From Vicinamibacteraceae bacterium (GTDB lineage: Bacteria > Planctomycetota > Phycisphaerae > Phycisphaerales > UBA5793): DNA of 59,038 bases. The notes beneath the pieces were generated by a model that worked only from the letters and a program-made list of their open reading frames with translations, made no database searches and was not told the origin of the DNA. Each line of letters begins with the position of its first letter. Position 1 is the first letter of the stretch. The position numbers and the translations under genes were made by a program. Shown here piece after piece: positions 46,616-56,800 of this stretch. The stretch lies in contig WYBR01000011.1 in NCBI GenBank assembly GCA_011525805.1, positions 1-59,038 of the forward strand, read 5' to 3'.

Positions 46616-48312
46616 GCGCTTCATGCGGGGACAACCCGGTCGATCGACCTGAACTGCGCGAGGTGCTCTTGAACCTCGCTCAGCGCTGTGCCTCCCTTCC
46701 CGCCGGCCTGCTGGCGACCGGGCCGGCATTCGACGATCCGCGCCTGCTCGAAAACCAGTTCGCATGGCTGTTCGACCTCGTGGGCGGGGCCGAGGCGGCC
46801 GTGCGCCTCGCCGGGCGGCACTTCGGGGCGGAAGTGGAGTCGCCGCGCGGCGCCATGCTCGATCCGCCGCTCATGCTCATTGTCGTGCCCATTCTCCAGC
46901 GGCGCCGGCGGCTGGGTTACCTTCTCTGCCTCGTCGCCTCCTCCGAACTGCCCGACCATCCGGCGATGGGAACGGTCCGCGCCGAGGCCGGTCGGCGCGA
47001 TCCGCGCGGCCAACTGATGGTCCAGTCGCTGCCCGACCGCACCGCCGTCCCCACGCTGATCCAAGCGGTCGAGTGGTGGCTGCACGACCTGTGCGACCTG
47101 CGCGAGGCGGGCGGGCACATCGAGTCCTTCGGCCGCCAACTCACGGACGCCTACGAGGAACTTGCGCTGCTCCAGAAGATCAGCCGCAACATGAACGTCG
47201 TGCGCCAGCCGCGGCAGTTCCTCGACTCGGTCTGTCAGGACCTGCTCGAAGTCATGCCCTTCCGATGGATTGCCATCCGGCTGAGCGACCGCAAAGCGGG
47301 CTGCCGGAGCCTGTCGCACGGGCTGTTCCTGGCGGGCGAACTCACGTGCGATCGGCGGGCGCTGCTCGCGGCGCTCGACCACGTCATTCGCACGCGCGAC
47401 GACGCGAACCCGATGGTGCGCGAAGAGGGGCTGACGTGCAATTGCCCCGAACTTGAATCCCTCGAACGTTCGCTCATCGTCCAGCCGCTCGCGGATGAGC
47501 AGACCATCTACGGCGCCATCATCGCCGGCGGCAAACTGGGCGAGAGCAGCCAGATCAATTCCTTCGAGGTGAAGATCCTCGGCGCCACGGCCGAGCACGT
47601 GCGCATCTTTCTCGACAACGTCGGGCTCTACGACGGGTTGCAGAAGATGTTCCTCGGCACGCTCGAGGCCCTCACCGCCTCGATCGACGCGAAGGACCGC
47701 TACACCTGCGGCCACTCGCGCCGCGTGGCCTTCCTCAGCCGCGAACTGGCCGCGAGAATGGGCCTCGACGAGGCGACGGTGCAGCGGGTGCACATCGCCG
47801 GGCTGGTTCACGACGTCGGCAAGATCGGCGTGCCCGAAGCGGTGCTCTCCAAGCCCGGGCGGCTCACGGACGACGAGTTTGGCATGATCAAGCGGCATCC
47901 GGAGATCGGCGTGCGCATCCTCCGCGATATTCCCAACTTCGACGACATCATCCCCGGCGTCATGTCCCACCACGAGCGCTACGACGGCAAGGGCTATCCG
48001 CAGGGACTCGCCGGGGAGGACATTCCGCTCTTCGGGCGCATCGTCGGCATCGCCGACGCCTTCGATGCGATGAGTTCGACGCGCACCTACCGGCGGGCAC
48101 TGTCCTGGGCGGACGTTCTCGCGGAGATGCGCCGCTGCGCCGGCAGCCAGTTCGATCCGGAATTGATTCCGCACTTTCTCGAAATGATGGACCCGAACGC
48201 GTCGCCCGCGCCCGAGGCCGCGGCCGGCGCCGCGCTCCCGCCCCTGCGGGCCTACGAGCGCATGCGCGACGACGATCGGGCCAGGGAGCAGCAAAGCGGG
48301 GTGGCGGCATGA
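46612..48312 (+). CDS. GAF-HD-GYP cyclic-di-GMP phosphodiesterase
   Basis: This 566-residue cytoplasmic protein has an N-terminal region of unknown fold, a GAF-like domain (about 180-345, FLDSVCQDLLEVMPFRWIAI) and a complete HD-GYP domain. HSRRVAFLSRELA, HIAGLVHDVGKIGVPEAV (HD near 398), MSHHERYDGKGYPQGL (GYP near 459) and IADAFDAMSSTRTYR are all present. HD-GYP domains degrade c-di-GMP. It lacks its own receiver domain and may be steered by the stand-alone receiver just upstream. It overlaps the genes on both sides by ATGA. Confidence 0.93.
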   Translation: MSASCGDNPVDRPELREVLLNLAQRCASLPAGLLATGPAFDDPRLLENQFAWLFDLVGGAEAAVRLAGRHFGAEVESPRGAMLDPPLMLIVVPILQRRRRLGYLLCLVASSELPDHPAMGTVRAEAGRRDPRGQLMVQSLPDRTAVPTLIQAVEWWLHDLCDLREAGGHIESFGRQLTDAYEELALLQKISRNMNVVRQPRQFLDSVCQDLLEVMPFRWIAIRLSDRKAGCRSLSHGLFLAGELTCDRRALLAALDHVIRTRDDANPMVREEGLTCNCPELESLERSLIVQPLADEQTIYGAIIAGGKLGESSQINSFEVKILGATAEHVRIFLDNVGLYDGLQKMFLGTLEALTASIDAKDRYTCGHSRRVAFLSRELAARMGLDEATVQRVHIAGLVHDVGKIGVPEAVLSKPGRLTDDEFGMIKRHPEIGVRILRDIPNFDDIIPGVMSHHERYDGKGYPQGLAGEDIPLFGRIVGIADAFDAMSSTRTYRRALSWADVLAEMRRCAGSQFDPELIPHFLEMMDPNASPAPEAAAGAALPPLRAYERMRDDDRAREQQSGVAA

Positions 48313-48644
48313 GAGTCAAGTACGAAGACCACGACAAAATCTCAATCGTCTCGATCGACGGCGACCTGACCCACGACCACGTCGATTCCCTCCGGCGCAC
48401 CGTCGCCGAGCGCATTTCGCGCGGTACGCGCGACTTCGTTCTTCAGGTGCAGGGGATGACCTTCGTGGACAGCGCCGGCCTTGAGTCCCTCCTCTGGCTT
48501 CAGGAGGCCGCTGCCGAACACCTCGGCCAGATCCGCCTCGTGGCGCCCGACGAGAACATCCGCAAGATCTTCGAGATCACGCGACTGCAGCATCAATTCG
48601 ATACGCACGAGGAAGTTACGGATGCGATCCGGTCGCTCAGGTGA
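48309..48644 (+). CDS. STAS-domain anti-sigma-factor-antagonist-like protein
   Basis: This 111-residue STAS protein has the phosphorylatable Ser55 in TFVDSAGLESLLWL, as in SpoIIAA/RsbV. Such proteins sequester HATPase anti-sigma kinases when unphosphorylated. No anti-sigma kinase or PP2C phosphatase is visible in the window, so its partner lies elsewhere or it works within the pilus cluster. It overlaps the HD-GYP gene by ATGA. Confidence 0.9.
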   Translation: MRVKYEDHDKISIVSIDGDLTHDHVDSLRRTVAERISRGTRDFVLQVQGMTFVDSAGLESLLWLQEAAAEHLGQIRLVAPDENIRKIFEITRLQHQFDTHEEVTDAIRSLR

Positions 48645-48720
48645 GGGGAAAGGCATCAAGGTATCGAGGTCATAAGGGCGCAAGCGACCAGCGCTCAGCA
48701 CCGTTCCGTTGGAGTTCACC

Positions 48721-50463
48721 ATGATTCAGGCATCCATGACCACCGATCGCTGCTCGCTCCGCGACGGCACCAAGATGCAACTCGGGGAGATGCTCCTCGA
48801 GCGCGGCCTGCTCACCGAGGAGCAGTTGAAGCAGGCGCTCGCCGGACAGGGGCAGGGCGGGCACCGCAAACTCCTGGGCGAAGTCCTCGTCGAGATGGGA
48901 TACGTCACCGAGGACCAGGTTCTCTCCGTCCTCGCTGAGGCGTACGGCGTTCCTTACGCCAAAGTCTCCCCCAAACTCGCCGACCCCAAGGTCATCGAGA
49001 CTCTGCCGCGCGAGTTCCTCGAGACGCACGGCGTGCTGCCGCTGTTTCTCGTGCGCGGGCGCCTCACTGTCGCCGTCGCCGAGCCGGCCAACCTGTACCT
49101 CGTCGAAGAGATCACGCGGCTGAGCAACTACGACGTGCAGATCGTCGCCAGCGCCGCCACCGACATCCAGAACACGCTGCGTCAGTACCTTCCCGACGCC
49201 AACGTCTTCGTCATCGACGACATCTATCAGGAGTTGAACGAGGACGACTTTACCGTCGTCGAGCGGCAGATCACCGAACTGTCCAAACTCGAGGAGGTGG
49301 CGGGTCACTCGCCCGTCGTCAAACTCGTCAACTTCCTCATCTACTCCGCGGTTCAGGAGGGGGCGTCGGACATTCACATCGAGCCGGAGAACGGCCGGCT
49401 GCGGGTGCGCTACCGCGTGGACGGGCGGCTCTATCAGAAGATCAGCCCCCCGCCCGCGATGCAACTGGCGATCGTCAGCCGCATCAAGATCATGTCCGGG
49501 ATGGACATCTCAGAGCGCCGCCTGCCGCAGGACGGCGACATTCACGTCATGCTCGACGGCCGGCCGGTGGACCTGCGCGTCTCCACCATGCCGGCGAAGA
49601 ACGGCGAGAAGGTCGTCGTCCGCATCATCGACTCGAGCAACGTGATCGTAAACGTCGAGAAACTCGGCTTCACGCCCGACATGCTCAAGACCTGGCGGCA
49701 CATCGTCGCCCAGCCCAACGGCGTCATCCTCGTCACGGGCCCGACGGGCAGCGGCAAGTCCACCACGCTCTATTCCGCGCTCGTCGAACTCAACTCCGAA
49801 GAAATCAACATCAGCACGGTCGAAGACCCCGTCGAAGCGGGCATCGCCGGCATCAACCAGTTTCAGGTCAACGAAAAGGCCGGCTTCACCTTTGCCACGG
49901 CCCTGCGGTCGCTGCTGCGGCAGGATCCGGACGTGGTCATGGTCGGCGAAGTCCGCGACTCGGAGACGGCTCGCATTGTGACGCAGGCGGCGCTCACCGG
50001 CCACCTCGTGCTCAGCACCCTTCACACAAACGACGCGCCCAGCGCCGTCACGCGGCTCATCAACCTCGGCGTCGAGCCTTATCTCGTCGCGGCCATCGTG
50101 CGCGGCGTGCTGGCGCAGCGCCTGGTCCGCAAGATCTGCGTTCACTGCAAGGAGGCGTACGAGCCCGACGCGGTTACGCGCAAGGCGGTCGAGCAGTCGA
50201 TCGGCAAGTTCGAATCGCTTTACCGCGGTGCCGGATGCACCAAGTGTCGCGCGACGGGCTTCTCAGGCCGCGTGGGCATCTTCGAACTGTTCATTCCCAG
50301 CGAGCACCTGCTCGAGGCCATCGGTCGCGGCGCCAATCTGCACGAGATCCGCGCCGCGCTGGCGAAATTGAAGTACACGACGCTGCGGCAGGACGGCCTG
50401 CGCAAGGCGGTCGAAGGGCTGACCACCGTCGAGGAGGTCTTCTACACGACCGCCATGCAGTAG
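48721..50463 (+). CDS. GspE/PilB assembly ATPase with MshEN-like N-terminus
   Basis: ATG 48721 (GGAG upstream; a TTG at 48709 is less likely) gives 580 residues. The N-terminus has two MshEN-like half motifs, LGEMLLERGLLTEEQLKQAL and LLGEVLVEMGYVTEDQVLSV, a fold that binds c-di-GMP in MshE. The ATPase has ASDIHIEPE, Walker A GPTGSGKSTTLYSAL near 340, the Asp box VEDPVEAGI, Walker B RQDPDVVMVGEVRDSETA, the His box TGHLVLSTLHTNDAPSAVTR, and a CVHC...CTKC zinc knuckle. It powers pilus or pseudopilus assembly. Confidence 0.95.
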   Translation: MIQASMTTDRCSLRDGTKMQLGEMLLERGLLTEEQLKQALAGQGQGGHRKLLGEVLVEMGYVTEDQVLSVLAEAYGVPYAKVSPKLADPKVIETLPREFLETHGVLPLFLVRGRLTVAVAEPANLYLVEEITRLSNYDVQIVASAATDIQNTLRQYLPDANVFVIDDIYQELNEDDFTVVERQITELSKLEEVAGHSPVVKLVNFLIYSAVQEGASDIHIEPENGRLRVRYRVDGRLYQKISPPPAMQLAIVSRIKIMSGMDISERRLPQDGDIHVMLDGRPVDLRVSTMPAKNGEKVVVRIIDSSNVIVNVEKLGFTPDMLKTWRHIVAQPNGVILVTGPTGSGKSTTLYSALVELNSEEINISTVEDPVEAGIAGINQFQVNEKAGFTFATALRSLLRQDPDVVMVGEVRDSETARIVTQAALTGHLVLSTLHTNDAPSAVTRLINLGVEPYLVAAIVRGVLAQRLVRKICVHCKEAYEPDAVTRKAVEQSIGKFESLYRGAGCTKCRATGFSGRVGIFELFIPSEHLLEAIGRGANLHEIRAALAKLKYTTLRQDGLRKAVEGLTTVEEVFYTTAMQ

Positions 50464-50496
50464 GCCCGGGCGGCGGCGGGATCGGAGAGCGGAATC

Positions 50497-51723
50497 ATGG
50501 GAGTCTTCACCTACAGAGCGCGCGACCTTCGCGGGGAACTCATCGACGGCACGGTCAACGCCGAATCGATCATGGAGGCGAGCCGCTTCCTCCGCGCCGA
50601 AGGCAAGTACGTCCTCGATATCACGCCCGGCGTGGTCCGGTCGATGGAGAGCCGGGTCGAGCAGATCCGCACGGTCGAAGCGGCGAAGCGCGTCACTCGG
50701 GCCGACGTGATCGAGTTCTGCCACCAGATCAGCGTGATGCTCGAGGCGGGCGTGCCCCTGGGCGATGCGCTCGAAGCCTTCAACGCCGTCGGCCAGCAGA
50801 CGCACTTTCGGCGCATCGCGCGCGCCATCCAGGATGAGGTTCACTCCGGCGCGACGCTCTCGTCGGCGATGGCCCGCTGGCCGCGCGTCTTCCCACCCAT
50901 CACCGTCACCCTCGTCAAGGCCTCCGAGGCGTCGGGGACGATGGCGCTGATGCTCGGCCGCGTCTCGCAGTACATGAACAAGGAACTCAAGACCGCGCGG
51001 CAGATCAAGAGCGCCGTCGCGTACCCCTGCGTGATGATCGTCCTGTCGCTGGTCATCACCGTCTTCCTGGTCACGGTCGTCCTGCCGCGGTTCGCCTCGA
51101 TCTACGCGAAGCGGGCGGCCTTGCTGCCGGCGCCGACGAAGATCATGCTCGCCCTGAGCGCGTTCCTTCAAGAGCACTGGCTGACGATCGCCATGACGCT
51201 GGTGACCCTCGGCGTTCTGGCCGCGCTGTTCCTGCGCACACGCTACGGCCGGCTGAGCGTCGACTGGACCAAACTCCACCTGCCCGTCGTCGGGAGCATG
51301 TACCGCCAACTCTTCCTCACTCGAAGCGCCCGAACGCTGGCGACGCTCATCGTCTCGGGCGTCGATCTGCTCGAGGCCGTCGCGATCACCCGCGGCCTGA
51401 CGAACAACGCCTACTACCAGTCGCTCTGGAAGCAGGTCGAGTTCGACCTCGAGCAAGGCCGCTCGCTGAGCGACTCCTTTTCGCAGAACCGCCTCATCAG
51501 CCCGAGCGTGGTTCGCATGGTCTCCGCGGGCGAGGCGACCGGCCGCCTCGGGCCGGTGATGGAGCAGATCGGCCAGACCGCCGAGGAGGAACTCGACGAG
51601 GCCATCACCCGCACGACCCAATACCTCGAGCCGGCGATGATCGGCGTCATGGGGGCGGTGGTCGGCTTCGTCGCCATCGCCATGCTGCTGCCCATTATGA
51701 CCATCTCGCGGGCGATCCATTAG
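50497..51723 (+). CDS. GspF/PilC inner-membrane platform protein
   Basis: This 408-residue protein starts MGVFTYRARDLRGELIDGTV, the usual GspF/PilC opening. It has two copies of the cytoplasmic four-helix domain (ISVMLEAGVPLGDALEAFNA and LIVSGVDLLEAVAITRGLTN) and three membrane segments, the last at the C-terminus (PAMIGVMGAVVGFVAIAMLL). It forms the rotating platform for the GspE/PilB ATPase and closes the cluster. Confidence 0.95.
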   Translation: MGVFTYRARDLRGELIDGTVNAESIMEASRFLRAEGKYVLDITPGVVRSMESRVEQIRTVEAAKRVTRADVIEFCHQISVMLEAGVPLGDALEAFNAVGQQTHFRRIARAIQDEVHSGATLSSAMARWPRVFPPITVTLVKASEASGTMALMLGRVSQYMNKELKTARQIKSAVAYPCVMIVLSLVITVFLVTVVLPRFASIYAKRAALLPAPTKIMLALSAFLQEHWLTIAMTLVTLGVLAALFLRTRYGRLSVDWTKLHLPVVGSMYRQLFLTRSARTLATLIVSGVDLLEAVAITRGLTNNAYYQSLWKQVEFDLEQGRSLSDSFSQNRLISPSVVRMVSAGEATGRLGPVMEQIGQTAEEELDEAITRTTQYLEPAMIGVMGAVVGFVAIAMLLPIMTISRAIH

Positions 51724-52118
51724 CGCTCTCCCGCTTTAAGCGCATCGCTGCGGAATGGCATCGAACGCCGCCGCCCTCGGCGGAGTTCGATGACGAGCGT
51801 GAAGGTGCAAGCGTCCGCCCTTGCCCCTCGGCACACATCGCCCGCCTTCGGTCCAACTCAGGCCCGGGAAGCGCGTCGATGTGTGGCGCCCGCGCCTCGG
51901 AAGAGGGTGCCACACAGCATCGCGCCAGCGTGCTGTGTGCGAACGTGCAAGCGTCGCGGCATCGCGTTTCGCCACCAGGCCGACGCGCCAGCGAGGACGA
52001 TGAACCCTGCCCGCCGCACCGCACGCTTGTTCAAGGCAGCGATTGCGCAGCGGCACCCGCCGTGCCTGAAGTGAAACTGCACCAGACTCGTCGCTTCCGT
52101 GCAGGCCTGTCCAGCGAG
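51724..52118. repeat. Gene-free spacer with hairpins after the pilus cluster
   Basis: In this 395-bp convergent spacer I see no credible gene. CATCGAAC (51759-51766) and GTTCGATG (51785-51792) enclose a nested CGCCG/CGGCG stem and may end the pilus transcript, although no T run follows. CACACAGCA (51911-51919) and TGCTGTGTG (51931-51939) form a second perfect hairpin. The texture resembles the spacers at 7335-7572 and 58751-59038. Confidence 0.5.
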
Positions 52119-53675
52119 TCAGTTCTGCTCGCTCGCGGGTCGGCGCCGCGGCCGCGGCTGCTCCTCTTCTTCCCCTTCAGCCAGGGGCTGCTGACGGGGC
52201 AGAAGCGTTTCAGCGTTGGCGAGGTTGAACGCCGTAACCGCCGAGCAGGTGGAAGACTGAACGAGATACTCCGGGATGCCCTGCTCGAACTTGTCGTTCT
52301 GGGTGTGCCACGCGTAGCGGTAGTCGGCGCGTCCGACTTCGTCCCAGAAGAAGCCGGGGACGCCCTTGGCGTTGAACGACGCATGGTCGCTCGCGCCGCC
52401 GCGCGGCATGCGGGGATTGATGTTGATGGCCACCGGCATGTCGGGGAACGCGTGATTCACCGGCGCCGTCGCCTCGGCGAGCATGGGCGCCATCGACTCG
52501 ATCACTTGAAGCCCACCCTGGTAGTTCGTCCCGCCGTCGTCCACGAACACGGCGGAGATCTTCGAGAGTTCCTCCTCCGAGAGCGAGTCGACGTAGGCGC
52601 GCGAGCCCAGCAGCCCCTGCTCCTCGCCGGTCCAGAGGATAAAGCGGATGGTGCGCTTGGGCTTGACGCCGCTGGCGGCAAGGATGCGCGCCGTTTCGAG
52701 GGTGACGGAGGAGCCGGTGCCGTTGTCAACCGTTCCCTGCGAGCCGGGGCCGTCCCAACTGTCGAGGTGGGCCGAGATGATCACGATCTCGTCGGGCCGC
52801 TCCGTGCCGGGGATCTCGGCGATGGTGTTGTAGCAGGGGACGGGGCCGGGGATGAACGTCGCCTGGCAGTCGAACTCGACGACGACCTCCTCGCCGTCCG
52901 CCAGCCGGCTATTCATCGCGTCGTAGTCGGAGCGTCGGACGGAGATGTTGGTGCTGGTGGGGAGGTTGTTGAGATCGACGTTACGGAAGTTCCCGCCGGT
53001 GTGCACGATTTCACCGCCGCGGGCGACGGAGATGACACCGGCGATTCCCGCCTCGCGGCACTTGGCGAGCCAGTCGGTGGGGGTGGCGCCGCCCGGATCG
53101 ATGACGCCGCGCCGCGACCCGCTGGCGCGCGCGGGCTGGAGAATCCACGCGCCCTTGAGGTTGGCGGCGATCGCGTCAAACTCTTCCTGGGTGGCGGGCT
53201 CGCGGTAGAGCGTGCCGCGCACCGGGCCGTTCGTTCCCGGTGTCCACGCTGACCAGGTGAACTCGAACTCGCGGTCCGCACCGCGCGGCGCGACCATGCG
53301 GCCGTAGGAAGGACCGCGGTCGAACCCGGCGGGAATGGTGCCCCACTCGCGGACCTCGACGTTGACCAGCCCCCACGAGCGGAACTGCTCGGCGGCCCAG
53401 TCGTTGGCCGCCTTGGCCCGCGTCGAGCCGGTGAGGCGCGGCCCGATGCCCTGCGTAAGGTGCCGAAGGTGCTCCATGACCTGGTTGCGGTTCTTGCCCT
53501 CATCGAGGATGGCCATGACTTCGGCCGACCACGCCGCTTCTCCGCCGGTCAGGGCCGGGGAGACGTGCGGGTTGGAGGCCTGCTTGCTCTGGCAGGCGGC
53601 CAGGACGAGGGTGAGCAAGAGCGAGGCGCCGAAGCCGAGGCGGCGCCATCCACAAAGCAGCGTCGATGGGTTCAT
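52119..53675 (-). CDS. M28-family aminopeptidase-like lipoprotein with PA domain
   Basis: ATG 53675 (GGGGAAG upstream) gives 518 residues with lipobox LTLVLAAC. A PA-type insert (about 130-285) precedes the zinc peptidase core. Candidate metal and catalytic residues are ISAHLDSW (His), GTVDNGTGS (Asp), WTGEEQGLLGS (catalytic Glu pair), VFVDDGG and a late YAWHTQND His. This is an intact M28 set, so it is probably an active periplasmic or surface aminopeptidase/carboxypeptidase. The C-terminus ends in an acidic-then-Arg/Pro tail (EGEEEEQPRPRRRPASEQN). Confidence 0.88.
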   Translation of the reverse strand: MNPSTLLCGWRRLGFGASLLLTLVLAACQSKQASNPHVSPALTGGEAAWSAEVMAILDEGKNRNQVMEHLRHLTQGIGPRLTGSTRAKAANDWAAEQFRSWGLVNVEVREWGTIPAGFDRGPSYGRMVAPRGADREFEFTWSAWTPGTNGPVRGTLYREPATQEEFDAIAANLKGAWILQPARASGSRRGVIDPGGATPTDWLAKCREAGIAGVISVARGGEIVHTGGNFRNVDLNNLPTSTNISVRRSDYDAMNSRLADGEEVVVEFDCQATFIPGPVPCYNTIAEIPGTERPDEIVIISAHLDSWDGPGSQGTVDNGTGSSVTLETARILAASGVKPKRTIRFILWTGEEQGLLGSRAYVDSLSEEELSKISAVFVDDGGTNYQGGLQVIESMAPMLAEATAPVNHAFPDMPVAININPRMPRGGASDHASFNAKGVPGFFWDEVGRADYRYAWHTQNDKFEQGIPEYLVQSSTCSAVTAFNLANAETLLPRQQPLAEGEEEEQPRPRRRPASEQN

Positions 53676-53828
53676 TGCACTTCCCCTGAGGTTGAAGCGA
53701 CACACCGGATGCCACTTCCTACGGCCCGGCCGCAGGGAAGTTGCAGTCCTGCCACGGGACCATCCTAGCCGCCGGCCCGTGTGTGGGCCGGGGGTTGGGA
53801 ATGAGTGTCTCAGCGCCGTGGTCCTGCG

Positions 53829-56800
53829 TCAGATGATCCGTCCGAGGAGGAAGTCGTCGCTGTTGTCGTTGTCGAGGTACCAGGACTCGCCGCGGTTGAC
53901 GATCTCGCCCGTGCCGGTGTTGAACTGGATGCGATCGACGGTTCGTGCGGAGACGCCGAAGGGCACGCCGCCGTTATCCCCGTTCACGTCGTCGAGGTAC
54001 ACCTTGCCGAACGTGACCGCGGAGACAATCGAGTTGACCATGCCGAACAACTCGTCGCGCAGGCCACGGATATTGAAGGTCTTGACCCGGGCGTCCTCGT
54101 TGACGATCAGCGTCGGATCAACCACCAGGCCGCTGGTGACGGAGAAGTCGAATCCAACGTAGAAGTTGCTGTCGATGGATGCGCCGAGTTGGATGAGGCG
54201 GACCGAGTCCTGGGCCTGGAAGAGCACGTCGCGCGCCACGCCGAGCGCCTTGATGGAGCGCGAAGACTCGCGGAAGTCACTGCCGTCGTGGCGGAGGATC
54301 ATCGTGCCGGACCAGTCGCCGCGGAGGGTGGCCTTGTTGAGGGCGAGGACATCTACGTCGGCGTCGAAGTCTTCGCGGACTTTGAGGGTCATGAGCCGTC
54401 CGGGCGCTTCGAGGCTCAGGCCGCTCGCGGAGCCTCGGATGTCCACGAGTTTCCAGGAGTCGCGGCGGTCGTCCTCGCCCCAGACGGTCCAGACGCCGCC
54501 GGTGACGCTGCCGATGATCTTCATGATGGCGCGGTCGGCGTCTTCGATGTCCAGCCGCACCGCGCCCATGTCGCTGCGGGCGTCGAAGCGGACGAGTTCG
54601 CCGAAGGCGAAGGAGCCGCCGGTGATCTCCTCGGCGCGGAACTTGCGCGCCAGGCGGCCGACGACGAAGCGCGACTCGCCGCCGATCGACTCGAACTGGA
54701 GGTTGCCGTTGACGCCTTCGTCCTGGCGGACGTTGAAGTTCGTGCCGCCGAGAATGCTGTCGAAGCGGCCGACGCCGACGTTGGCGAGGTCGACGCCGGC
54801 GCCGTCGATGTCGGTGCGGAGCACTTTGAGAGTGCGCAGGCCCGAGCCGAGGATGCCGCTGATGACGGCCCGCCCGTCGCCGTCGCCCCGCCGCTTCACG
54901 TTGATGATCATCGTGTCGCGACCCGAGTCGGTCTCGGCGAGGGTGATGACCAGCCCGCCGTCCGTCTCTTCGACCGCGTACAGGCCGGTGTTGGAGGTGA
55001 GGGTGATGGTGATGAGGTCGCCGTCCGCCTCGGTGAACTCGAAGGAACGGTAGTACACCGTCTCGTCCGCGGCGGCGGTGCGGATGACCGTCGCCTGCCC
55101 GCGAAAGACCGGCGCCGAGCGCACTTCCTGGTAGAGGCTGATGAGGACGATCTGGGCGTCGTTGGTGACCTGGTTGTACTGGCCGAGGTTGCGCGGGCCA
55201 TAGGTCTCGTAGTCGATCGTCCCGCCGTCGCGGCTCGAAGCGGTGATGACGATCTGCGGATCGCCGCCCGCGTAGTCGGTCACGATGATCTGGTCCGAAT
55301 CCCATTCGTCGGTGAAGATCGCGTGCGTTCGCGTGTGCCGGTCGCCGATGATGATGAACTGGGCGTCGAAGAGGCGGCTGCGCGTCGGCTGGGCAATGGT
55401 CCAGTGCGCCTCGTTGAGGCGAGCGGCGTCGGTCCAGGCGCGCACGATGCCCGAAGAGTCATCGGACGGGCCGAGGTTCGCCAGCAGCACCTCGTGCGCA
55501 TTCTGTCGCATGACTTCAGCGCCGGGGATGCGGTCGCCCCACTGGATGCTCAGCAGGTTGTTCGCGTTGTCCTGGAACAGGCTGCCGCGCTGAAGGATGT
55601 CCTCGTTCATGATCGAGTCGGTCGCGGTCGAGGCCTCGGCGCGCAGGCCGAGGTTGCGGCCGATGTAGTGGGCGATGGTGTTGATGAGGTCGTCATAGTC
55701 AAACTCGCCGAGGCGCGCGATCTCGTCGGAGAAGACCACCGCCATGTCGCCGAGGTTGCCGTTGTCGAGGTCGAGGCGGTCCGCCAGGCCGAAGGAGCGC
55801 TGCGTGCCGCTCGCGTTGCGGAAATTCACGTAGTTGAACAGTTGCCGGAAGGTCGTCGAAGCGTTGAGCGGCCGTCGCAGCCACTCCGTCGAGCGAGTGT
55901 TGTCAATGGTGACCGTGTCGCTGTTGCGGCCGCCGATGACCACGTGCATGAACTCGCCGCTCACCGGTTCGGAGGTGACGAAGACGACGTCGTAGGCGGC
56001 GAAGGCCGCCTCGAGGTCGGCCTGAATGACTTCGGCGAAGTCGCCGCCCAGCCCGAAGTCGTTCTCGTCAAACTCCGGAACCACGTAATTCGTGCCCGGC
56101 AGGTAGAAGTCGCCGATGTCCTGCCCGTCAAAGTCGAGATACACCACCTGGGCCGTCTCGAAGCGGATGTTGTCGATCAGCGCCCAGGCGTCGAGCAGGG
56201 CGTCGCTCGAGTCGGCGAGCGTGATCTCGATGTCGAGCGTCATCACCCCGTCGGGGATCGAGTAGGAGGCCGTGAGCAGGTCGGAGTATTCGGTGCCGAC
56301 CTGGAATCCGAAGCCGGGTACCGTCTCTCCGATTTCGGGGTCGCGCTCGTTGGTGACGTAGGCCCCGCCGGCCTGGATGCGCCCGCGGGCGTCGAGTTCG
56401 GCGACGTTGACGCCGTTGACGATGATGTCGAAGAAGTCGCCGCCGTCGGTGTTCATGTCCGAGGCGTAGATGAAGTCGATGAGCAGCCGCTGGCGGGTGA
56501 GAGAAAAGGGAACTTCAAGGGTGAATCGCACCGTCGCGAAGTCGTCCGCGGTTCCCTCGTCGCCGAGGTCGCGGTAGCGCGTGGTGATGTCGCGGGTGGC
56601 GGCGTCGGTGGTGCGCACCGCGTCGAAGGCGTGGGCGGTGCTCAGGACGAGAAACTGCCCGTTGGGCCCCGAAGGCATGCCCAGCAGCCCATGCACCGTG
56701 TAATTCTCGAAGACGCCGACGGCGTCGCTGTGGCCCTCGTACGTCACCGTTACCCCTTCGGGAAGATCGAGCGCGCTGGCGATCTCCGCGGGAGTCGCGC

